The notes under the pieces are model-generated. The model made no database searches. It was not told where the DNA came from and saw only the letters and a list, made by a program, of their open reading frames with translations. From the NCBI GenBank assembly GCA_938017885.1, contig CALIJD010000118.1:1-5477 (forward strand): a stretch of DNA of 5,477 nucleotides, read 5' to 3'. The stretch is from an uncultured Granulicatella sp. Its GTDB lineage: Bacteria; Bacillota; Bacilli; Lactobacillales; Aerococcaceae. Shown one piece after another: positions 1-5,477 of the stretch (position 1 is its first letter; every line of letters starts with the position of its first letter). The position numbers and the translations under genes were made by a program.

Positions 1-1
1 T

Positions 2-1087
2 ATCTTGAAGCATGTAATGATACTTGCAATGGTATTTTGTGTGATGCCCGCAGCGATTTTAATGTTGATTTTCGCGCCAGAGATTTTATCGCTGATGGGT
101 GCAGATGAGACGGTTATTAATGTTGGGGTAAATTACTTCAGGATTGTGACGATTGGTTTTATTTTTCAATCACTATCGTTCACAGTAACTGCGGCACTAC
201 GAGGAATCGGTGAAACAAAAATTCCAATGAAGAATAATATTATTGCGAATAGTTGCAATGTGTTAGGGAATGCCATTTTGATTTATGGAATGTTTGGATT
301 CCCTTCTTTAGGTGTTACTGGGGCTGCGATTTCGACTGCCTTATCAAATCTGATTGCGATGGTATTGAATGTTCGTTACATCTTATCTGGAAAGAGTGTG
401 TTAAAACTAGACTTTAAGGAAAAATTTGAGTTTAGTTTTGATGTGATGCGTGATTTAGTGCGTATCGGTATTCCAACAGCATTAGAACAAATGGCTCTTC
501 GTTTTGGGGTTATCATGTTCTTGAAAATTGTTTCTGGTTTAGGAAACAATGTGTATGCGGCTCACCAAATTGCCCTAAATGTACTATCTCTCTCATATTC
601 CCCAGCCCAAGCTTTCGGGATTACAGCTTCGTCATTAATGGGACAATCGCTTGGTGCTAAAAATGAAAAATTGGCAGAGCGCTACACAAAAATGTGTCAG
701 CGAATTGGTTTGGCTTTAGCGATTATGATGTCTGCTTCAATTTACCTTGGATCAACACTTTTAGCAGGAATGTATACAGATAATGTAGAAATTATTCAAA
801 ATACTGTGATTGCTTTATCCATTGTTGCATTTGTTCAACCATTCCAAAGTCATCAACTAATTACTTCTGGAGCCCTGCGTGGGGCCGGCGATACTGTGTG
901 GCCACTGATTGCAATTTTTATCGGATCATGTGTGATTCGATTAAGCTTAGGATATGTATTTGTAAATTTCTTCGGATGGGGGCTTGCAGGTGCATGGTAT
1001 GCCGTCTTTATCGACCAATTTATTCGAGACATGATCATTCTCCTTCGATTTAGAAGTGGGAGATGGAAAAATATTCGAATTGCATAA
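2..1087 (+). CDS. MATE-family multidrug/cation antiporter, 5'-partial
   Basis: The visible part is about 361 codons of an integral membrane exporter of the MATE (multi antimicrobial extrusion) family, which uses a Na+ or H+ gradient to expel cationic compounds. Family members are usually about 450 residues with 12 membrane helices, so roughly 90 residues (about helices 1-2) lie upstream of the window. Numbering from the TTG codon at base 5, about ten hydrophobic segments can be followed. The two-fold internal repeat of the family is visible as AALRGIGETKIPM (63-75) in the first half and GALRGAGDTVWP (289-300) in the second. Other family-like segments are the GIPTALEQ stretch (155-162) and YAAHQIALN (184-192). 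The frame is open to base 1 and ends at TAA 1085-1087, so truncation is due to the window edge, not decay. TTG at base 5 is not a credible start because family sequence is already under way. The substrate cannot be inferred. An intrinsic terminator follows at once, so this gene ends its own transcription unit. Confidence 0.93.
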   Translation: MLKHVMILAMVFCVMPAAILMLIFAPEILSLMGADETVINVGVNYFRIVTIGFIFQSLSFTVTAALRGIGETKIPMKNNIIANSCNVLGNAILIYGMFGFPSLGVTGAAISTALSNLIAMVLNVRYILSGKSVLKLDFKEKFEFSFDVMRDLVRIGIPTALEQMALRFGVIMFLKIVSGLGNNVYAAHQIALNVLSLSYSPAQAFGITASSLMGQSLGAKNEKLAERYTKMCQRIGLALAIMMSASIYLGSTLLAGMYTDNVEIIQNTVIALSIVAFVQPFQSHQLITSGALRGAGDTVWPLIAIFIGSCVIRLSLGYVFVNFFGWGLAGAWYAVFIDQFIRDMIILLRFRSGRWKNIRIA

Positions 1088-1090
1088 AGG

Positions 1091-1121
1091 AAAGGCTGGA
1101 ATTTTCCAGCCTTTTTGTTTT
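1091..1121 (+). terminator. Rho-independent terminator after the MATE gene
   Basis: Three bases after the MATE stop codon, AAAGGCTGGA (1091-1100) pairs perfectly with TCCAGCCTTT (1105-1114) around a 4-nt loop. A T-rich tail follows (TTTTT at 1112-1116, then GTTTT). The GC core GGCTGG/CCAGCC plus the T-tract is the classic intrinsic terminator form. It should isolate gmk from MATE transcription. Confidence 0.92.
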
Positions 1122-1183
1122 GTCCAAAAATATTGTGGGGTAGTTTACTAAATTCATAGACAATCAAAAGAAAACGGATGGAG

Positions 1184-1214
1184 ATTGATTTTTTATTGAT
1201 TTTCTATTATTTTT
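1184..1214 (+). promoter_or_regulatory. Phased T-tracts, possible UP element or curved DNA
   Basis: The sequence ATTGATTTT occurs at 1184-1192 and again at 1195-1203, and a degenerate copy (ATTATTTTT) follows at 1206-1214, giving an 11-bp period. The T-runs sit at 1189-1194, 1200-1203 and 1210-1214, about one helical turn apart. They end two bases before the putative -35 box, which is where the RNA polymerase alpha subunit contacts UP elements and where curved DNA can stimulate transcription. The tract pattern is seen directly; the function is inferred. Confidence 0.45.
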
Positions 1215-1216
1215 GA

Positions 1217-1249
1217 TTGGTGCAATAATCGTGTTTGTGATACTATAGT
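1217..1249 (+). promoter_or_regulatory. Probable promoter for gmk-rpoZ
   Basis: A TTGGTG hexamer (1217-1222; 4 of 6 matches to TTGACA) is followed after 16 bp by GATACT (1239-1244) with a TGT extended -10 motif just before it. Overlapping alternatives are TACTAT (1241-1246, 18-bp spacer) and TATAGT (1244-1249, 5 of 6 matches to TATAAT, but no fitting -35). The exact register is uncertain. A start near 1251-1256 would leave a leader of about 30-35 nt before gmk. Support also comes from position: the terminator upstream requires a promoter somewhere in this gap. Confidence 0.55.
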
Positions 1250-1261
1250 AGAAAGATGTAA

Positions 1262-1921
<660 letters not shown>

Positions 1922-1938
1922 AAAGAGGGAAAGTTGTT

Positions 1939-2154
1939 ATGATGTTATACCCATCAATCGATAAGTTACTAAAAAAAATCGATTCAAAATATTCATTAGT
2001 AATTCTTTCAAGTAAACGTGCGCATGAATTACACCACCATGAGCCACCATTGTTAGAAAAATATGAATCACATAAAAATGTTGGTCGTGCGTTAGAAGAA
2101 ATCGCAGCTGGGAAATTAACTATCCGTGAAGATAGCAAACCTGAACATGTATAA
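1939..2154 (+). CDS. rpoZ: DNA-directed RNA polymerase subunit omega
   Basis: The small omega subunit binds beta-prime and helps RNA polymerase assemble and stay stable. The 71-residue product is at the short end for the family, close to Bacillus omega. Family landmarks are the N-terminal [10 protein letters not shown] (2-11), the [16 protein letters not shown] helix (16-31) and the C-terminal [13 protein letters not shown] (48-60). A GAGGGA Shine-Dalgarno lies at 1925-1930, just after the gmk stop. Two consecutive ATGs (1939 and 1942) are possible starts; the first has the better spacing (9 nt from GAGGG) and MMLYPSID is a common family beginning. One oddity is a histidine cluster (H29, H32-H34) in the variable loop between the conserved blocks. 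The gene sits 17 bp after gmk and ends at a strong terminator, so the two genes form a likely bicistronic unit. Confidence 0.96.
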   Translation: MMLYPSIDKLLKKIDSKYSLVILSSKRAHELHHHEPPLLEKYESHKNVGRALEEIAAGKLTIREDSKPEHV

Positions 2155-2165
2155 ATTAAATATAT

Positions 2166-2197
2166 AGTCAAGGGGATTCCCCTTGACTTTTTATTTT
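2166..2197 (+). terminator. Rho-independent terminator after rpoZ
   Basis: AGTCAAGGGG (2166-2175) pairs perfectly over 10 bp with CCCCTTGACT (2179-2188) across a tight ATT loop. The T-rich tail TTTTTATTTTT (2188-2198) follows directly. It begins 12 nt after the rpoZ stop and is as strong as the terminator behind the MATE gene. It should end most gmk-rpoZ transcripts before priA. Confidence 0.92.
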
Positions 2198-2237
2198 TGC
2201 AGTACAGAAGTATAGAGTAGGCAACAACAAAATAAAG

Positions 2238-2256
2238 TTCATTATGGTATAATGAA
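2238..2256 (+). promoter_or_regulatory. Inverted repeat over the priA -10, operator candidate
   Basis: TTCATTAT (2238-2245) is the exact reverse complement of ATAATGAA (2249-2256), with a 3-bp centre GGT: a perfect 8+3+8 palindrome. It completely contains the extended -10 motif of the priA promoter. This is the geometry of a dimeric-repressor operator that would block RNA polymerase. Part of the symmetry is explained by TATAAT being close to self-complementary, so chance is possible. The repeat is seen directly; the operator role is inferred. Confidence 0.4.
2245..2253 (+). promoter_or_regulatory. Extended -10 promoter for priA-fmt
   Basis: TGG (2245-2247) followed by TATAAT (2248-2253) is a perfect consensus extended -10 element. 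The sequence about 17 bp upstream (CAACAA at 2225-2230) is a poor -35, which extended -10 promoters tolerate. Transcription would start near 2260, giving a leader of about 24 nt that contains the priA ribosome binding site. The strong terminator just upstream makes a local promoter necessary. Confidence 0.8.
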
Positions 2257-2271
2257 TAGTAAAACAATTTT

Positions 2272-2279
2272 GGAGGTGA
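2272..2279 (+). promoter_or_regulatory. Strong Shine-Dalgarno for priA
   Basis: GGAGGTGA matches the anti-Shine-Dalgarno over 8 bases. The GGAGG core lies 7 nt before the ATG at 2284, which fixes that ATG as the priA start. Confidence 0.9.
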
Positions 2280-2283
2280 GAAG

Positions 2284-4689
2284 ATGTATGCAAAAGTAAT
2301 CGTTGATGTACCAGTCATTCAAGTAAATCGTCCTTTTGATTATCATGTTCCTGAAATATTACAAGAGAGCATTGAAGTTGGAATGCGTGTTGCCGTTCCG
2401 TTTGGAGGTCGTAGTATTTCTGGATTTGTTTTGGCGCTTAGTGATGAAGTAGATTTCGACGGAGAAGTAAAAGATATTTTGCATTTAATGGATTTAGATC
2501 CCGTCTTGTCACCTGAAATGATTCAACTAGGAGCGTATTTGTCAAAAAAAGTTCACGCGTTCTTGATTCAATGTTACCAAACAATGCTTCCAGCGATGTT
2601 GAAATCTAATTATGAAAAACGAATTGTGTTAGTTAATCCAAAAGAGAATGAAGATGTATTTCGAGAAGTTTTCCATTATGAAAATACATTACTTTATACC
2701 GATGACCTGCCACAGGATCATTTAAAACAATTGATGAAGTTGAAAAAAGAAGGCGCAGTGGTCATCGAGACACTTGTCAAAGACCGTGCCAAGGTAAAAA
2801 CGGAAGACTGGATTCGGTTGAACTATGTGATGCAAGAGTATGAGGAGTTTATTCCTACGCTTTCTGCGCGTGCGAAAAAGAAAATATCACTATTAAAGAC
2901 ACTCGCTTCGATGGAAAGAATGGAGATCCAGAAGAAAAGATTCTTAGAAGATACACATTTTACAACGGCTGATTTAAAATTTGCAGTAGATCATAATTGG
3001 ATTACGATAGCTCAAAAAGAAGTAAGTCGAGATCCGTATAAAGGAAGAGTCTTTAAGAAGAGTGTTCCATTTCAATTAAATGAGGAACAGCAAGTGGCGT
3101 TTGATAGAGTAAAAGAAGAATCTATCGATCCACATACCTCAAAAGTATACTTATTAGAAGGCGTTACTGGTTCAGGGAAAACGGAGCTTTATTTGCAATG
3201 GATTAGTGAAGTCATTGAAAAAGGGCAAAGTGCAATGATGCTTGTTCCCGAAATTGCTCTAACTCCTCAGATGGTCGAGCGATTTAAGTCTCGCTTTGGA
3301 GACCGTGTAGCGGTACTTCATAGTGGATTAAGTGTCGGAGAAAAATACGATGAATGGCGTAAGATTAAGAATAAGGAAGCAGATATTGTTGTAGGTGCTC
3401 GATCTTCTATTTTTGCTCCATTAGACAACATTGGGATTATTATTTTAGATGAAGAACATGAAGCAACGTATAAACAAGACGAGTCCCCAAGATACCACGC
3501 TCGCGATGTAGCGATTTGGCGTGGAGAGTATCATCACTGTCCTGTAGTGTTAGGGAGTGCAACTCCGAGTTTAGAATCGAGAGCACGAGCACAAAAGGGA
3601 GTTTATTCTCTTTTGAAACTAACGAAAAGAGCGAAGGAACAAATTCTTCCAGAAGTGCATTTAATTGATATGAGAAATGAATTTATTCAGCAGAAAGGTT
3701 CGTTTTCTCAAACCTTATTAAAAGCAATCGAAAATCGGTTGGAAAAGAAAGAACAAACTGTCTTGCTGTTAAATCGAAGGGGATATTCCTCTTTTGTATT
3801 ATGCAGGGATTGCGGTTATGTTTTAGAATGTCCAAACTGCGACATTTCGTTAACACTTCATATGGATACGAAAACAATGAAATGTCATTATTGTGGGCAT
3901 GAAGAGAGAATCCCAACTTTTTGTCCTAAGTGTCAAAGTCGACAAATTCGTTACTTTGGAACAGGAACGCAAAAAGTTCAAGAGGAATTGCAAGAGGTAT
4001 TCCCAGATGCTCGTATTGTGCGAATGGATGTGGATACAACAAGACGTAAAGGACAGCATGAAGAGATTCTTAAACAGTTCGAAAATCAAGAAGCAGATAT
4101 TTTAATTGGAACTCAGATGATTGCGAAAGGCCTAGACTATCCAAACGTAACCCTCGTTGGCGTGATTAATGCAGATACTGCGCTGAATATACCTGATTTT
4201 AGAAGTTCGGAAAAAACATTCCAACTGCTCACACAAGTCTCAGGCCGTGCAGGACGTGGGGATAAACCGGGTGAAGTATTTATCCAAACCTATAATCCAA
4301 CGCATTACGCGATTCAATTAGCGCAAGGACATCAATATGAGAGATTCTTTGAAACAGAAATGCGAATGCGTCATATGGCAAATTACCCACCATACTTCTT
4401 TACGACGATGATTACGTTTTCTAGTGAAGAAGAAGGAGTGGCGTTGAAGAAAGCTATCGAAGTACATAAGGCGTTGAAGGCGAATGTGTCGCCAAAAGCG
4501 ATTGTATTAGGTCCAACTGCAAAATCAATTGCGCGAATGAACAATCGTTATTATTTCCAAATTATTGTGAAATATAAAAAAGAACCGCAACTGCAAGAGT
4601 TTTTGGAGCAATTGATGATGGAAACGCAAGAAGTAGGTTCGAAGAAATTACTTATGACGATTGATATGGAACCACAACATTTCTTATAG
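2284..4689 (+). CDS. priA: Primosomal replication-restart helicase PriA
   Basis: PriA (801 aa, typical Firmicute length) recognises stalled or repaired replication forks, unwinds DNA 3' to 5' and starts reloading of the replicative helicase. The N-terminal DNA-binding domain (about 1-105) includes VGMRVAVPFGGR. The helicase core shows Walker A GVTGSGKT (293-300), the DEEH box (389-392), the PriA aromatic-rich-loop region YKQDESPRYHARDVA (396-410), GSATPS (424-429), GTQMIAKGLDYP (609-620) and arginine-finger motif QVSGRAGR (651-658). All eight zinc-binding cysteines are present: C507, C510, C516, C519, C534, C537, C547 and C550. The C-terminal domain ends with the LGPTAKSIARMNNRYYFQ region. 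No motif is missing or interrupted, so the helicase should be active. The gene has its own extended -10 promoter and strong Shine-Dalgarno, and its TAG stop is part of the fmt ribosome binding site, so fmt should be co-transcribed and possibly translationally coupled. Confidence 0.98.
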   Translation: MYAKVIVDVPVIQVNRPFDYHVPEILQESIEVGMRVAVPFGGRSISGFVLALSDEVDFDGEVKDILHLMDLDPVLSPEMIQLGAYLSKKVHAFLIQCYQTMLPAMLKSNYEKRIVLVNPKENEDVFREVFHYENTLLYTDDLPQDHLKQLMKLKKEGAVVIETLVKDRAKVKTEDWIRLNYVMQEYEEFIPTLSARAKKKISLLKTLASMERMEIQKKRFLEDTHFTTADLKFAVDHNWITIAQKEVSRDPYKGRVFKKSVPFQLNEEQQVAFDRVKEESIDPHTSKVYLLEGVTGSGKTELYLQWISEVIEKGQSAMMLVPEIALTPQMVERFKSRFGDRVAVLHSGLSVGEKYDEWRKIKNKEADIVVGARSSIFAPLDNIGIIILDEEHEATYKQDESPRYHARDVAIWRGEYHHCPVVLGSATPSLESRARAQKGVYSLLKLTKRAKEQILPEVHLIDMRNEFIQQKGSFSQTLLKAIENRLEKKEQTVLLLNRRGYSSFVLCRDCGYVLECPNCDISLTLHMDTKTMKCHYCGHEERIPTFCPKCQSRQIRYFGTGTQKVQEELQEVFPDARIVRMDVDTTRRKGQHEEILKQFENQEADILIGTQMIAKGLDYPNVTLVGVINADTALNIPDFRSSEKTFQLLTQVSGRAGRGDKPGEVFIQTYNPTHYAIQLAQGHQYERFFETEMRMRHMANYPPYFFTTMITFSSEEEGVALKKAIEVHKALKANVSPKAIVLGPTAKSIARMNNRYYFQIIVKYKKEPQLQEFLEQLMMETQEVGSKKLLMTIDMEPQHFL

Positions 4690-4695
4690 AGGTGA
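4688..4695 (+). promoter_or_regulatory. fmt ribosome binding site overlapping the priA stop
   Basis: AGAGGTGA uses the last two bases of the priA TAG stop (4687-4689) and ends 3 nt before the fmt ATG at 4699. Ribosomes finishing priA would sit on this site, which favours translational coupling of the two genes. Confidence 0.85.
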
Positions 4696-4698
4696 AAA

Positions 4699-5477
4699 AT
4701 GAAGAAAGTTATTTTTATGGGAACTCCTGAGTTTTCAACAGGTGTTTTAAAACGATTAATTGAAAATGAAACAGTTGAAGTGATTGCTGTTGTGACGCAA
4801 CCAGACCGTGCAGTTGGACGTAAGAAAATCATTACTCCGACTCCTGTGAAGGTTGTAGCGTTGGAGCATGATATTCCTGTCTACCAACCAGAAAAATTAA
4901 GTGGGTCGCAGGAATTAGAAGCATTAATGCAACTAGATGCAGATTTGATTGTGACAGCTGCGTATGGTCAATTCTTGCCAACGAAGTTTTTAGAATTTCC
5001 TCGCTTTGGTGCGGTGAATGTTCATGCATCACTACTCCCGAAATATCGTGGTGGAGCGCCTATTCATTATGCGATAATGAATGGGGACAAAGAAACTGGC
5101 GTAACCATTATGCGAATGGTTGCGAAGATGGATGCGGGTGCGATTATTTCACAACGCGCCATTCCAATTACTGGGGATGATGACGTCGCTAGTATGTTTG
5201 AAAAATTAAGCGTCGTTGGAGCAGACTTACTAATCGAAACATTACCAGCGTTATTTGCTGGCACGATTACGGAAATAGAACAAGACGAAGCGCTTGTATC
5301 GTTCTCTCCAAATATTTCAAGAGAGCAAGAGCAAATTGACTGGAATAAAACAGCGACGGAAGTAGATTGCTTCGTTCGAGGGTTACGTCCATGGCCAACA
5401 TCATTTACGGTTTTAAATGGGAATCGTGTGAAGATGTGGGGAGTTGCTTTAACGGATAAACAAACCGCTAAAGTGCC
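4699..5477 (+). CDS. fmt: Methionyl-tRNA formyltransferase, 3'-partial
   Basis: Fmt transfers a formyl group from 10-formyltetrahydrofolate to methionyl-initiator tRNA, making the fMet-tRNA used to start bacterial translation. The window holds 259 complete codons; the family is usually about 310-320 aa, so roughly 50-60 C-terminal residues lie beyond base 5477. The protein opens [13 protein letters not shown], the usual Fmt N terminus. The formyltransferase signature is intact: catalytic N107 and H109 in [20 protein letters not shown] (111-122) and catalytic D145 in KMDAG (143-147). The start of the C-terminal tRNA-binding domain is visible from about residue 203, including [10 protein letters not shown] (208-217) and [11 protein letters not shown] (226-236). 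The ATG is 9 bp past the priA stop with a good ribosome binding site. No def (peptide deformylase) gene precedes it, unlike in Bacillus subtilis. The open end is the window edge, not truncation. Confidence 0.97.
   Translation, partial: MKKVIFMGTPEFSTGVLKRLIENETVEVIAVVTQPDRAVGRKKIITPTPVKVVALEHDIPVYQPEKLSGSQELEALMQLDADLIVTAAYGQFLPTKFLEFPRFGAVNVHASLLPKYRGGAPIHYAIMNGDKETGVTIMRMVAKMDAGAIISQRAIPITGDDDVASMFEKLSVVGADLLIETLPALFAGTITEIEQDEALVSFSPNISREQEQIDWNKTATEVDCFVRGLRPWPTSFTVLNGNRVKMWGVALTDKQTAKV

Noticed and set aside
2..1087. MATE gene as a truncated pseudogene
   Set aside because: The frame is open through base 1 and the missing part is just the N-terminal helices expected upstream; the break is the window edge.
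853..1167. 104-codon minus-strand open frame over the MATE 3' end
   Set aside because: It lies antisense to conserved MATE sequence, runs through the terminator hairpin and has no recognisable domain; it is a shadow frame.
1184..1214. CRISPR-like or transposon-end repeats
   Set aside because: The ATTGATTTT copies are 9 bp at an 11-bp period with no spacers, no flanking target duplication and no transposase; better explained as phased T-tracts.
3683..4105. Open frames in and opposite the PriA zinc region (minus 3683-3916 and 3850-4089; plus 3893-4105)
   Set aside because: They are alternate-frame readings of the highly conserved cysteine-rich and helicase segments of priA, with no ribosome binding site or family resemblance.
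4551..5264. Minus-strand open frames opposite the priA end and fmt (4551-4832, 4832-5032, 5067-5264)
   Set aside because: The + strand encodes an unmistakable Fmt with all catalytic residues; the antisense frames are short and unrecognisable.
2283..5477. A novel defence or accessory system
   Set aside because: Every reading frame with coding character belongs to a well-known housekeeping family; there is no unexplained gene or gap over 300 bp.

Overview
The window reads as an ordinary housekeeping stretch of a low-GC Gram-positive (Firmicutes) chromosome, most likely from the order Lactobacillales. The grounds are the AT-rich composition, strong AGGAGG-type ribosome binding sites, and the gene order gmk - rpoZ - priA - fmt with no coaBC or def gene inserted. 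From recalled knowledge, Bacillus subtilis carries both of those genes in this locus, whereas streptococci and their relatives have the compact order. Genus cannot be assigned from the sequence alone; a Carnobacteriaceae-, Aerococcaceae- or Enterococcaceae-like source is a guess.

Layout, all on the + strand. (1) Bases 2-1087: the last ~361 codons of a MATE-family multidrug/cation antiporter, cut by the window start and closed by a strong intrinsic terminator. (2) Bases 1117-1285: a 169-bp intergenic region with phased T-tracts and a probable promoter for the next unit. (3) Bases 1286-2154: gmk (guanylate kinase) and rpoZ (RNA polymerase omega), 17 bp apart, closed by a second strong terminator at 2166-2197. 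(4) Bases 2198-2283: a short promoter region with a perfect extended -10 (TGG-TATAAT) lying inside a 19-bp perfect inverted repeat, followed by a textbook Shine-Dalgarno. (5) Bases 2284-5477: priA (primosomal helicase), then fmt (Met-tRNA formyltransferase), which runs off the window end; the fmt ribosome binding site overlaps the priA stop codon.

The genes serve core metabolism: GMP to GDP conversion, RNA polymerase assembly, replication restart and translation initiation. Terminators and promoters split them into at least three transcription units: MATE, gmk-rpoZ and priA-fmt-(downstream). All complete reading frames are intact and carry the catalytic motifs expected of their families.

I found no mobile element, CRISPR array, RNA gene, defence system or uncharacterised protein. 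I do not think the window holds an undescribed multi-gene system. The points worth a second look are regulatory: the inverted repeat centred on the priA -10 element, the helically phased T-tracts in front of the gmk promoter, and the separation of priA-fmt from gmk-rpoZ.
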